Both the position numbers and the translations under genes were made by a program. DNA of 64,000 bases from Streptomyces sp. NBC_00414 (GTDB lineage Bacteria > Actinomycetota > Actinomycetes > Streptomycetales > Streptomycetaceae), in assembly GCF_036038375.1 (NCBI RefSeq), contig NZ_CP107935.1:5518001-5582000 (forward strand), read 5' to 3'. Below the pieces are notes generated by a model. It searched no databases. It had not been told where the DNA came from and was given only the letters and a program-made list of their open reading frames with translations. Below, piece by piece: positions 44,115 to 51,968 of this stretch (position 1 is its first letter; each line of letters starts with the position of its first letter).

Positions 44115-44762
44115 CTAACCGGCGAGCAGCACCTTCAGGGTCGACTCCAGGTGGCGGTCGATCGCGGCACAGGCGCTCTGTGAGTCGTTCGCCGCGAGCG
44201 CGTCGAGGATCTCCCGGTGCTCGTCCAGCACCGCCTCCTGGCGGCCGTGCTGATTGAAGAGGGCCACCACCCCGGCCCGGATCTGGCGGCTGCGCAGCCC
44301 GTCGTAGTGCCGGTCGAGCAGCGCGTTGCCCACCGCCGAGACGAGGGTGGCGTGGAAGAGGTGGTCCACGGCGATGAACTGCTTGGCCTGGTCGGGTCCG
44401 CTCAACGCGCTCTGCCGGTCCAGCAGTTCACCGAGTTCCTGCACCGGGGCCCGGCCCGCTTCGACGACGTGACCGGCCGCGTACCGTTCGACGATCCCGC
44501 GCAGCTGCATCAGCTCGGAGATCTCCCGGCCCGACAGCGGCGCCACACGCGCACCGCGCTTGGGCACCAGCTGGACGAGATCCTCGGCGGCGAGCAACAG
44601 CAGCGCCTCGCGGATCGGTGTGCGGGACACCCCGATCCGGTCGGCGATCTCCTGCTCGGAGAGGAACTCCCCCTGCATCGCCGGGTCGGTCAGCACCGTG
44701 TCCTTGAGGTACGCATAGGCCTTCTCCCGACCTGACGCCACCACTACCCCCAGAGATCGCAT
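44115..44762 (-). CDS. GntR-family regulator, FadR subfamily (FCD domain)
   Basis: A 215-residue regulator with N-terminal winged HTH (LSEQEIADRIGVSRTPIREAL) and C-terminal FCD ligand domain (ELMQLRGIVERYA, DHLFHATLVSAVGN, EHREILDAL). The ATG at 44,762 overlaps the putative operator; one of the GTG codons 18 and 21 bases further in, preceded by CTGGGGGT, may be the true start. It lies convergent to the cupin gene and probably represses the transporter operon and itself, with an acid or its derivative as inducer. Confidence 0.87.
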   Translation of the reverse strand: MRSLGVVVASGREKAYAYLKDTVLTDPAMQGEFLSEQEIADRIGVSRTPIREALLLLAAEDLVQLVPKRGARVAPLSGREISELMQLRGIVERYAAGHVVEAGRAPVQELGELLDRQSALSGPDQAKQFIAVDHLFHATLVSAVGNALLDRHYDGLRSRQIRAGVVALFNQHGRQEAVLDEHREILDALAANDSQSACAAIDRHLESTLKVLLAG

Positions 44763-44784
44763 ACACCTCGTATACAGAAGCTAC
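44759..44784 (-). promoter_or_regulatory. second GntR-type operator half, gntR promoter
   Basis: GCATAC-N4-CGTATACA-GAAG follows the same order and spacing as the element at 41,441. The outer right arm is not conserved. Its place at the start of the regulator gene suggests autoregulation. Confidence 0.6.
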
Positions 44785-44799
44785 CACCTGCGGACGCCG

Positions 44800-45054
44800 C
44801 TAGCGCCCCATGGTCTGCCACACCGTGAGGGCCAGGGCGAGGCACGAGGTGGCCGCCGCCAGTGACGGCAGGGGCCAGCGTGTGCGCTCCAGGGCCTCGA
44901 TACGGGCCTCGTGCTCGTCGAGGGTCTTGTCGGTCTGGTCGGCGCGCTGGAGGAGGAGCGCGAGGTCGCCCCGGGTGGTGGCGAAGCCGACGTCGACCGA
45001 ACGGCGCAGGCGCTCCAGTTCCAGGAGGACCTCCTCGGTCTCGGTCGCTGTCAT
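44800..45054 (-). CDS. small coiled-coil membrane protein, phage lysis-associated type
   Basis: An 84-residue protein: an N-terminal amphipathic coiled coil (LELERLRRSVDVGFATTRGDL, then DQTDKTLDEHEARIEALER) and one C-terminal membrane helix (LPSLAAATSCLALALTVW). This layout fits small XhlA-like or holin-associated proteins found beside endolysins in streptomycete phages and lysis remnants. It follows a broken amidase-type lysin, supporting a decayed lysis cassette. Function in the host is unknown. Confidence 0.65.
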   Translation of the reverse strand: MTATETEEVLLELERLRRSVDVGFATTRGDLALLLQRADQTDKTLDEHEARIEALERTRWPLPSLAAATSCLALALTVWQTMGR

Positions 45055-45088
45055 CGGGTACCTCCCGCGATCGTCGGCTCGGTATCGG

Positions 45089-45481
45089 TCATCGTGACGC
45101 TCCTCGTGCTCCTCGTGCTCCTCGTGACTCCTGTGCTTCTCGTGCTCCTCCTGGTTCTCGCCAGGCGCGCGGCACCCGCAGCCTGTCCCGGCTCACCCGG
45201 CCCGGCATGCCGTCCGCCGCCGGGCCCACATAACCGAGGCCGCGCTGCCAGGCCGCGTACGAGAGGACGTCGGCCGGTGTCCGGACGGGGCCGGGGCCCG
45301 ACGCGTACCGGCCGTTGCCGAGGTTCTCGATCTCGAAGCCGTGGAAGCGGGCGTCGCCGTCCACGGCGTCCGGCCCGGGGGCGGGAAGCGGGGACTTCTC
45401 GGCCCGTACGGCGTCCAGGACCGCCGTCGAACCCGCGCCGGCGTGGTTCGTCCGGCCGTGGCCCAGCAGATGTCGCGGCGG
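45089..45481 (-). pseudogene. truncated amidase-type endolysin remnant
   Basis: The minus-strand frame up to a TAG at 45,482-45,484 reads HLLGHGRTNHAGAGST, then FHGFEIENLGNGRY and YAAWQRGLGY. These are the central motifs of phage N-acetylmuramoyl-L-alanine amidases (amidase_2 fold; NHAG carries a zinc-ligand His). The N-terminal third is missing: upstream there is a stop and a GTG with a good ribosome site (GGGGAGGGG near 45,510) in another frame. No in-frame ATG occurs before the motifs. The last ~20 codons run through six 9-base CTCCTCGTG-type repeats (45,100-45,153). I read it as a frameshifted or deleted phage lysin. Confidence 0.65.
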
Positions 45482-45525
45482 CTACCGGCGGGTGGTCGGG
45501 CACGGTGCAACCCCTCCCCAGGTAT

Positions 45526-45541
45526 GGGAACATATGTTCGA
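45526..45541. promoter_or_regulatory. LexA/SOS-box-like palindrome
   Basis: GAACATATGTTC, with flanking bases G and GA, matches the actinobacterial LexA core GAAC-N4-GTTC perfectly. It lies just upstream of the lysin remnant on the minus strand and about 215 bases before the XRE gene on the plus strand. A second inverted repeat (TTCGA-N5-TCGAA) follows at 45,537-45,551. Confidence 0.55.
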
Positions 45542-45755
45542 GAGTTTCGAACGAGCGGTCAGGGTCGCATGTTGCGAGCGCGTACGCAAGTGATTACGTT
45601 CCGTGAAGGGTGGTGCGGTGAGGGCCTTCTCATCCCGTTTTGGCTGCGCAGAGTTACCGAAGTCGCAGAATCTCCACAGTTACGTGCGAGCGCGCACACA
45701 GGCTGGTGGGTGTGCGATCGGTACGCTGCCCCGGCGACGAGGGGAGAGCGGACAC

Positions 45756-46205
45756 ATGGCTTCGAGCTCACGGGCCGGGGCCCGTACGGATCAGACGTAC
45801 CGGGCGGCGGGGCTCCAGGAGTTCGCCGGCTGGATCGAGGATCTGCTGCGTGCCCGGAGCTACGACATCGACAGCCCGCGCGGCGGCGGCCGTTCGAAGC
45901 TGGCCGACGACGCCGGGGTGCACCGGGCCGCCGTGAGCCGGCTGCTCCAGCGGCAGTCCATGCCCGACCTGGAGACCATGCGGCGCATCGCGGCCGTACT
46001 CGGGGTGCCCCTGCGGGAGATGCTCATCCGCTCGGGCCGGCTGACCGAGGACGATCTGCCGCTCACCGGCACCGGCCGCTCCGCGGAGGGTGAGGAGCAT
46101 CTGCGGCTCAGCCCGGAGGAGGCCGCCTGCCGGATGGGTGTCCCGCCCGAACTGCGGGAGCTCTTCGCCAAGGTGGCACGGCAGTTCCTGCCGGAGGGCG
46201 GTTGA
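45756..46205 (+). CDS. XRE-family DNA-binding protein
   Basis: A 149-residue protein from ATG 45,756 (GAGGGGAGAG upstream). Residues ~30-95 form a Cro/CI HTH (SKLADDAGVHRAAVSRLLQR, then METMRRIAAVLGVPLREML). The C-terminal part has an EEAACRMGVPPELRELFAKV helix but no recognised effector domain. It is about 30 bases upstream of a small uncharacterised gene. A phage-repressor ancestry is possible given the lysis remnant next to it. Confidence 0.8.
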   Translation: MASSSRAGARTDQTYRAAGLQEFAGWIEDLLRARSYDIDSPRGGGRSKLADDAGVHRAAVSRLLQRQSMPDLETMRRIAAVLGVPLREMLIRSGRLTEDDLPLTGTGRSAEGEEHLRLSPEEAACRMGVPPELRELFAKVARQFLPEGG

Positions 46206-46228
46206 CGGCGAAGGGAACGGAGCGCGGG

Positions 46229-46573
46229 ATGGGTGACCCAGGAGGCGGCCGTGGGGCCGATGCGGAGCGCGTCGCCGAAGGTGTCGCCGAAGGGGTGGGC
46301 GAACTCCTCGGCGTACTGGCCGAGAAGGTCCGTGTCGCGGGCCCGGACGCCGTCCGCGTGCTCACCGAGGAAGAACTGCAGCAGCATCAGCTGAGCTGGT
46401 TCCGGGCGGGCTGGGAGGAACACGCCCGGGCGTCCGGCCAGGAACACGCGGTGGGCCCCGACCGGCCGCCGGAGCCGCCGTCCGAGCGACCGTCGGACCG
46501 GCCGTCCGCCCGCCTCCTGCCGTTCCCCGAACGCCCGCGGGGCCACGAACACCCGTCGGACGACGGCGGCTGA
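46229..46573 (+). CDS. uncharacterised small protein following the XRE gene
   Basis: A 114-residue product from ATG 46,229 (a TTG at 46,202 overlapping the previous stop is also possible). It has an Ala/Val/Glu-rich N-terminal helix pair (ERVAEGVAEGVGELLGVLAE) and a WFRAGWEEHA motif, followed by a disordered Pro/Arg/Ser tail. I recognise no domain. Its position suggests a partner of the XRE regulator. Confidence 0.6.
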   Translation: MGDPGGGRGADAERVAEGVAEGVGELLGVLAEKVRVAGPDAVRVLTEEELQQHQLSWFRAGWEEHARASGQEHAVGPDRPPEPPSERPSDRPSARLLPFPERPRGHEHPSDDGG

Positions 46574-46637
46574 GGGGCGGCTGGGGGGCTACTGGGGACG
46601 CCTCGGCCGCCAGGCCTCGGCCGCTGCACCTGGGCCG

Positions 46638-47228
46638 TTACGCCTCCGTCCGGGCCCGCGCCCCTGCCCCCGTGCGTGTGTAGTGCAGCAGGACCACGCC
46701 GTTGCCGAACACGCGGGACTCGACGAGGCGCAGGTGGGCGAGCGCGTCGGTGTCGCGGAAGAGGGGGCGGCCGTGCCCGATGAGCACCGGGTGGACGTAG
46801 ATCAGGTACTCGTCGATCAGGTCGTGGCGCCGGAACTCCGCCGCCAGCTCCGCCCCGCCGACCGCGAGGTCCCCGCCCGGCTGTTCCTTGAGCGCCCTGA
46901 TGACATCGGGAGCGACCTCCCGTACGACGGTCGCGTTCCAGTCGGCCTTGTCCAGGGTCCGTGAGTAGACGACCTTCGGCATGTCCCGCCAGATGGCGGC
47001 GAACTCGCGGACGGGTTCCGGGGCGTCGGGGTCCCGGTCGGCGGTCGGCCAGTACGCCGCCATCAGTTCGTGGGAGACGCGGCCGCTCAGGAAGCCGCCC
47101 AGCGCGCCGATGCGTTCGTTGAAGTGCCGGTGCAGTTCGTCGTCGACCAGGTGCCAGTCGATCTCGCGGTTCGGTCCCTCGAAGAAACCGTCGAGGGAGA
47201 CGGACATGCTCAGGACGATCTTTCGCAT
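46638..47228 (-). CDS. RibD C-terminal/dihydrofolate reductase-like protein
   Basis: A 196-residue protein beginning MRKIVLSMSVSLDGFFEGP at ATG 47,228 (an upstream in-frame extension lacks support). This opening, the KVVYSRTLDKADWNATVV strand and GGDLAVGGAELAAEFRRHDL (NADPH-binding loop) are the hallmarks of the RibD_C/YwjB group of small reductases. It probably reduces a small metabolite with NADPH; the substrate is unknown. Its gene stands alone. Confidence 0.88.
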   Translation of the reverse strand: MRKIVLSMSVSLDGFFEGPNREIDWHLVDDELHRHFNERIGALGGFLSGRVSHELMAAYWPTADRDPDAPEPVREFAAIWRDMPKVVYSRTLDKADWNATVVREVAPDVIRALKEQPGGDLAVGGAELAAEFRRHDLIDEYLIYVHPVLIGHGRPLFRDTDALAHLRLVESRVFGNGVVLLHYTRTGAGARARTEA

Positions 47229-47466
47229 CGCGGACCTCGCCGGGTGGGGAGCGGGAGCGGGCTGGGACAGACGGTAGCCCAAGCCCCCTCCGGCGCCTGC
47301 CTGTCCGCCCGCCCGCCCTGCCTGCCTCGGAGTTCGACGAACGGGCCGGAGGGTGAGACCTCGCGGTTCTTGCGTTCCACCGCGAGTGCTCGTGTTCCGG
47401 CCCGTTCAGCTTCCGGCCCGTTCTGCTTCCGGCCAGTTCTGCCGAACGCGAGAAGCGCGGAGTGGA

Positions 47467-47898
47467 TCACGGGGTCCGGCGGCACCCCGTGGGCTCCTCG
47501 AAGAGCTCGGCCAGGTCGCAGGACAGGTCGACCGCCCAGTCCCCGGCGCCGGCTCCCGTCCAGTCCTCGTCCTGCTCCGCCTGCTCGTTCCCCGGCGGTT
47601 TCTCCAGCTGCTCCCCGGCTTGCTCCCCGAGCTGTTCCCGCTGCTCGTCGGGGAGTTTCGGCGGGGTCTGGAGCCGGCTTTCGAGGTCGCGTTCCGTATA
47701 GGCGTGGACGCAGGCGACGATCGCCTCCTGCAGGGTGCCGGTACCCGTGATCCCGGCCAGGCCGGTCCAGTCGACGTCACAGGCGGCGGGGACCGGATCG
47801 GGTGCGGAGCGGGGGGCGGCCGCCGCGGACGTGCCTGCCGTCAGGGCAAGGCAGGCCGCGGCCAGGGCAGTTATGAGGGATCGGGAGAACGTGCGCAT
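47467..47898 (-). CDS. secreted protein of unknown function
   Basis: A 143-residue protein from ATG 47,898. The N-terminus is a classical Sec signal peptide (RTFSRSLITALAAACLAL) with likely cleavage after AAA near residue 28. The mature part has three Cys residues that may form disulfides (CDVDW, IVACVHAY, LSCDL) and a Gln/Glu/Pro-rich low-complexity centre (DEQREQLGEQAGEQLEKPPG). I recognise no domain. It is divergent from the sugar-binding lipoprotein gene. Confidence 0.7.
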   Translation of the reverse strand: MRTFSRSLITALAAACLALTAGTSAAAAPRSAPDPVPAACDVDWTGLAGITGTGTLQEAIVACVHAYTERDLESRLQTPPKLPDEQREQLGEQAGEQLEKPPGNEQAEQDEDWTGAGAGDWAVDLSCDLAELFEEPTGCRRTP

Positions 47899-48285
47899 GG
47901 GGAACTCCGTGGAGAAGGAGGACACGGTCGGAACGAGCTGTCTGGTCCCAGCAAGATCCGGAAGCCGCCCCACCGCAATCGGTGCGCCGCCGATCAGGTG
48001 CTCGCGCTGACCCGGACGTGGTGTTCGTCACCTTTGAGCACCTCTCGCGACGTTCTGCCGCATCTGTCGTGCGAGGGGGCGAACGAGGCACGAAGTGGGG
48101 GAGTGGGGGAAGTGCGTGGGTGGTGTGGATTCTCACTCCTCGCATCCGCCCGACTTCGTCCCCGTCTCTTCACAGACTTCTGTTGCGATGTCGTTAGCAG
48201 TTACTCCTTGACGCCCCGTGAACCCCCGCGTTGTCTTTTTGTCACCTGGGCCCGCACCGTCGCCCTCGTCCGGAAGGCACCTGAA
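47899..48285. other. divergent intergenic region before the sugar-binding lipoprotein
   Basis: This 387-base gap must hold promoters for the secreted protein and the substrate-binding protein. It is less GC-rich in its right part. GGAAGG at 48,271-48,276 is the ribosome site of the lipoprotein gene. I saw no clear operator or RNA. Confidence 0.5.
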
Positions 48286-49389
48286 GTGAACCGCGCCATA
48301 CGTCGTACCGCCCTGGCCGTAGCCGCCTCCTCCATGACCCTGACCCTCGCCGCGTGCGGGAGCGGAGACGACGGCGCCGAAGCGAGCCCCACCAAGGGTG
48401 ACGACATCACGGTGGGCCTGCTGCTGCCGGAGAAGGCGAACTCCCGCTACGAGAAGTTCGACTACCCCATCATCAAGAAGAAGGTCGACGCGCTCACGGA
48501 CGGCAAGGGGAAGGTCGTCTACGCCAACGCCGAGCAGGACGCCGCCGCGCAGAACCGGCAGCTCCAGAAGATGGTGGACGAGAAGGTCGACGTACTGCTG
48601 CTGGACGCCGTGGACTCCAGCGCCATCGCCGCCGGTGTGAAGAAGGCCAAGAAGGCGGGAATTCCCGTCATCGCGTACGACCGGCTGGCCGAGGGCCCGA
48701 TCGACGCGTACATCTCGTTCGACAACGAGGAGGTCGGGCAGGTGCAGGGCCGGGCCCTCGCCGACCGGCTGGACGGCGGCAAGGGGCAGAAGATCGTCAT
48801 GATGAACGGCGCGGTGACGGACCCGAACGCCGCCCAGTTCAAGGCGGCCGCCCTCACCGAGCTGAAGGCCAAGGTCACCATCGCCAAGTCGTACGACACC
48901 AAGGACTGGAAGCCGGCGAACGCCCGGGCCAACATGATGGCGGCCATCTCCGCCATCGGCGCCGGCAACATCGCCGGGGTGTACTCCGCCAACGACGGCA
49001 TGGCGGGCGGCGTCATCTCCGCGCTCAAGGCCGCCGGTGTCACCAAGCTGCCGCCGATCACCGGCCAGGACGCGGAGCTGGACGCGGTGCAGCGCATCCT
49101 CGCGGGCGACCAGTTCATGAGCGTCTACAAGCCGTACCCCGAGGAGGCGGAGACCGCCGCCGAGGTGGCCGTGGCCCGCGTCCGCGGCTACGGCATCGAG
49201 TTCGACTCGCTCACCCCCGACAAGGTCTCCAGCCCCACGGACAAAAACGTTCCTGCCAACCTTGTCCAGGTGGCACCCCTGACCCGGACCACCATCGAGT
49301 CGACGGTCATCCAGGACGGCATCTACACGGTCGAGGAGATCTGCACCGCCAAGTACCGCTCGGCGTGCTCGGAACTCGGCATCAAGTGA
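48286..49389 (+). CDS. sugar ABC transporter substrate-binding lipoprotein (XylF/ChvE-like)
   Basis: A 367-residue lipoprotein with GTG start. The lipobox is LTLAAC (Cys ~24), followed by a short acidic linker. The fold is a type I periplasmic-binding protein with VDVLLLDAVDSSAI, IPVIAYDRLAEGPIDAYISFDNEEVG and AGVYSANDGMAGGVISALKA, close to xylose/multiple-sugar binding XylF/ChvE proteins. It would deliver a monosaccharide to an ABC permease, but no ATPase or permease gene is next to it, so it either shares a distant transporter or acts as a sensor. Confidence 0.9.
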   Translation: MNRAIRRTALAVAASSMTLTLAACGSGDDGAEASPTKGDDITVGLLLPEKANSRYEKFDYPIIKKKVDALTDGKGKVVYANAEQDAAAQNRQLQKMVDEKVDVLLLDAVDSSAIAAGVKKAKKAGIPVIAYDRLAEGPIDAYISFDNEEVGQVQGRALADRLDGGKGQKIVMMNGAVTDPNAAQFKAAALTELKAKVTIAKSYDTKDWKPANARANMMAAISAIGAGNIAGVYSANDGMAGGVISALKAAGVTKLPPITGQDAELDAVQRILAGDQFMSVYKPYPEEAETAAEVAVARVRGYGIEFDSLTPDKVSSPTDKNVPANLVQVAPLTRTTIESTVIQDGIYTVEEICTAKYRSACSELGIK

Positions 49390-49447
49390 CCCCTCCGGGG
49401 AGCTAGCGGGGCGGCGCACCCGACCGTGATCGGCCGGGTGCGCCTGT

Positions 49448-49516
49448 CGGTCCCCGAGGTCACCTCACGGTCCCCGAGATCACCTCACGGTCCCCGAGGT
49501 CACCTCACGGTCCCCC
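49448..49516. repeat. 20-base tandem repeat, about 3.5 copies
   Basis: The unit CGGTCCCCGAGGTCACCTCA occurs three times, one copy with G>A at position 12, followed by a partial copy. It lies 60 bases downstream of the lipoprotein gene. The copy number is too low and spacers absent for CRISPR. Confidence 0.85.
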
Positions 49517-49541
49517 GCGGCCGATCCCATTCGGCCCGCTC

Positions 49542-49565
49542 CCAGCCATCTCAAGAGATGGCTGG
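49542..49565. promoter_or_regulatory. 11-base-arm palindrome upstream of LuxR gene
   Basis: CCAGCCATCTC-AA-GAGATGGCTGG is a perfect inverted repeat around two bases. It could be an operator for the adjacent LuxR regulators or a terminator for the lipoprotein gene; the loop is too short for a normal terminator hairpin. Confidence 0.5.
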
Positions 49566-49981
49566 TACTCGCGGCTCCGGAGAGTCGCGGCGGCCGGCGC
49601 GGACGCGCGCCCAGGAGATCCCAGGTCTCGTGGACCGGCCGCATTCCCCGGTCAAGTGACGCCCGACGGGCGGCAGTCCCCACGGAAGTGCGAGATGAGT
49701 CGGGATGCGGACCGGGGCGGTGCGCCACCGTCCCGCGGGCGCCCCGGCGGGTGGCTATCCGGCCAAGATTGCTCGGGGCGTCCTGGTGGCCGGGGTCAAC
49801 ATGCGCCGGGCTGCGTGCTGTTCCCGCCACCAGGTTGTTGCAACGCGTCATGCGGGGGTAGGGGCAAAAGCGGAGCAAGTATGCCGATAGGGCGCGGTGG
49901 CGTGGCGGAGCCGTGTTGCGGAGCGGGGGGACGCCGCGCATAGTTGCGCTGCAAAAGAGGCTGGAACCGGGGGTTGGGGAG

Positions 49982-51019
49982 ATGGCCGGGCACGGGACGG
50001 AAGCGCATCCGCACGGTGCTGACCGTCTGTGCGATGCCGGGGACCGGGTGTACTCCCGGGCGGTACGGCGCGGCCGGGTGTCCCGCGAGGACGCCGAGTC
50101 GGTGCCCTGCCTGGTCGAGCTGGCGCTGCTGCACCCCGACCCCGACGACATGGGCTGGCTGGTGCCGACCTCGCCGCAGGAGGTCATGACGCGGCTGCTG
50201 CGGGAGATGCACGAGCACGTCGTCGCGACGCAGTCCCGCATGGGCGAGGCGGTGTCCGCCTTCGAGTGGTACTCGGCCCTCGGCGGCGACGCCCACTCGC
50301 CCTCCGAGGGCGTGGCGATCCGGGTGCTCGACGGACTGCCCCGGATCCGTGCCGCGATGGACGAGGCGACCGAGGCGTGCACCTCCGAGGTGCTGGCCGT
50401 CCAGCCGGGCGGCATCCGCCGCGAGGACGAGCTCTCCGAGGGCCTGCACCGGGCGCTCGCGCTGCGCCGCCGCGGTGTGCGCATGCGCGACCTCTACACG
50501 CACGTGGCCCGGCACGGCCAGGGCCTGCTGAACTACATGGAGCTGATGGAGGAGGCGGCGGAGGCCCGCACCCTCGACGAGGTCACCGAGCGGCTCATCG
50601 TCTTCGACCGCACGGTCGCGTTCATACCCGCGAGCCCCGACCGCACGATCGCGCTGGAGCTGCGCCACCCGGCGCTGGTGGGCTATCTGGTCACCGTCTT
50701 CGAGCGGCTCTGGCGCCTGGCGATCCCCCTCACCGCGCCCCTTCCGGACACGGGCATCGAGGGCATCACCCATCGCGAACGCTCCATCGCGGCGCTGCTC
50801 GCCGAGGGGCACCAGGACGCGGTGGTCGCGGAGCGGCTGGGCATCAGCGTGCGCACCTGCCGCGCCCATATCGCCCGTCTGTCGGAGACGCTGGGCGCCG
50901 CCAGCCGTACGCAGCTGGGGGTGCGGATAGCCCAGGCCGGCCTGGACGGGCCGCCGCGCGCCCCGGAACTCCAGCCGCTCACTGTTCCCGATCGTCAAGG
51001 ATCCCCGACCGACCGATGA
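49982..51019 (+). CDS. LuxR-type regulator (trio member 1)
   Basis: A 345-residue regulator from ATG 49,982, preceded by TTGGGGAG. The N-terminus shares with its two neighbours a pattern of Cys/Leu-rich helix and PCLVELALLHPDPDD. The middle (~110-240) resembles the PLD-like/TrmB ligand region (VLAVQPGGIRRE, then RTVAFIPASPDRTIALELRHP). The C-terminal ~65 residues are a LuxR HTH (THRERSIAALLAEGHQDAVVAERLG). Its 3' end overlaps the convergent trio member 2 gene by 41 bases, which could allow antisense control. No ligand is known. Confidence 0.85.
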   Translation: MAGHGTEAHPHGADRLCDAGDRVYSRAVRRGRVSREDAESVPCLVELALLHPDPDDMGWLVPTSPQEVMTRLLREMHEHVVATQSRMGEAVSAFEWYSALGGDAHSPSEGVAIRVLDGLPRIRAAMDEATEACTSEVLAVQPGGIRREDELSEGLHRALALRRRGVRMRDLYTHVARHGQGLLNYMELMEEAAEARTLDEVTERLIVFDRTVAFIPASPDRTIALELRHPALVGYLVTVFERLWRLAIPLTAPLPDTGIEGITHRERSIAALLAEGHQDAVVAERLGISVRTCRAHIARLSETLGAASRTQLGVRIAQAGLDGPPRAPELQPLTVPDRQGSPTDR

Positions 51020-51968
51020 GATAGCCGAGCTGGGCCCGGCTCTCGCTGCCGAGGAGCGTGGCGAGCCTGGCGATGTGGACGCGGGCGGTGCGCACGTTCA
51101 GCCCGAGCCGTTCGGCGATGACCGCGTCGGTGTGGCCTTCGACGAGGAGCCCCGCGATGGCCTGCTGCCGCGGGGTGACGCCGTTGAGGGAGGGGGGTTG
51201 TACGGCGACCGGGTACATGGGCGTGGCGAGCCGCCAGAACCGCTCGAAGGTCGTGACGAAGTACCCGACCAGCGCGGGATGGCGGACCCGCAGGGCGAGG
51301 GTGCCGTCCTTGTTCGCGGGGAGGAAGGCGACGGCGCCGTCGATGGCGAAGAGGCGGTCGGTGAGTTCGTCGAGCGAGCGGGCCTCGACGTCGCCCCGCA
51401 GCTGTTCGTAGCGCGCCAGGACGCTGGGCGAGTGGCGCAGCGTGTGCTGGTAGAGGACGCGGATGCGACCGCCGCGGTCCAGGAAGGCCTGGTCGCGGGG
51501 GAGAGCGACGACCTCCGACGCCTCCTGGCGACCGCCCGCGCGTCCGGCGCTGGTCTGGATGGAGAGGATCTCGCGCGTCGCTTCGCTCATGGCCTCGGTG
51601 ATGGCCTGGTTGATCTGTCCGGTGCCGCTGAGAACGGTGATCGCGGGTGTCTCCGTCGGCGCCGTCCACCGGCCGGTGATCCGCATCAGGGGTTCGAACA
51701 CCGTGGTCAGCCGGTCCTCGCGCCGCCGTTCGTCGGCGATGCGCTTCCCGGAGATCCGCAGCAGCCGGTGGAGGGCCACGGCCGGGGCGACCGGTTCCAG
51801 CACGCTCAGGTCCTCGACGGCCGGGTGCAGCAGTCCGAAGTCCATGAGGCAGGGAGCCTCCCCGGCCTGGTCCGCGTGGACGTGCCCCTCACGCAGGGCC
51901 CGTTCGTACAGGGCGGCTCCGGCCGCGCACAGCTCCTCCACCTCGTGCGCCGTGTGTAAGACGGTCAC
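50979..51968 (-). CDS. LuxR-type regulator (trio member 2)
   Basis: A 329-residue paralogue starting with GTG that overlaps the upstream regulator gene stop (GTGA). It shares the opening ELCAAGAALYERALREGHVHAD, the APCLMDFGLLHP motif, the LSIQTSAGR segment and the HTH (TPRQQAIAGLLVEGHTDAVIAERLG, TARVHIARL) with the other two. Because it is coupled to member 3, the two are probably made together and may form heteromers. Its tail is convergent with member 1. Confidence 0.86.
   Translation of the reverse strand: MTVLHTAHEVEELCAAGAALYERALREGHVHADQAGEAPCLMDFGLLHPAVEDLSVLEPVAPAVALHRLLRISGKRIADERRREDRLTTVFEPLMRITGRWTAPTETPAITVLSGTGQINQAITEAMSEATREILSIQTSAGRAGGRQEASEVVALPRDQAFLDRGGRIRVLYQHTLRHSPSVLARYEQLRGDVEARSLDELTDRLFAIDGAVAFLPANKDGTLALRVRHPALVGYFVTTFERFWRLATPMYPVAVQPPSLNGVTPRQQAIAGLLVEGHTDAVIAERLGLNVRTARVHIARLATLLGSESRAQLGYLIGRSGILDDREQ

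Larger units (their letters stand above)
49390..49981. other. 592-base region without a convincing gene
   Basis: It holds a tandem 20-base repeat (49,448-49,516) and a near-perfect palindrome (49,542-49,565), then sequence leading to the LuxR gene. Short open frames occur on the plus strand, but they have no ribosome site or codon character of a gene. Confidence 0.6.

Noticed and set aside
45100..45153. 9-base CTCCTCGTG repeats as a separate element
   Set aside because: They code in frame for the Arg/Gly/Ala tail of the lysin remnant and fit local slippage, with no sign of mobility.
49448..49516. CRISPR array
   Set aside because: The repeats are directly adjacent with no spacers, about 3.5 copies, and no cas genes occur in the window.
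49426..49943. Two small plus-strand frames as genes
   Set aside because: No ribosome site, Arg/Gly/Pro-rich composition and overlap with the tandem repeat argue against coding.
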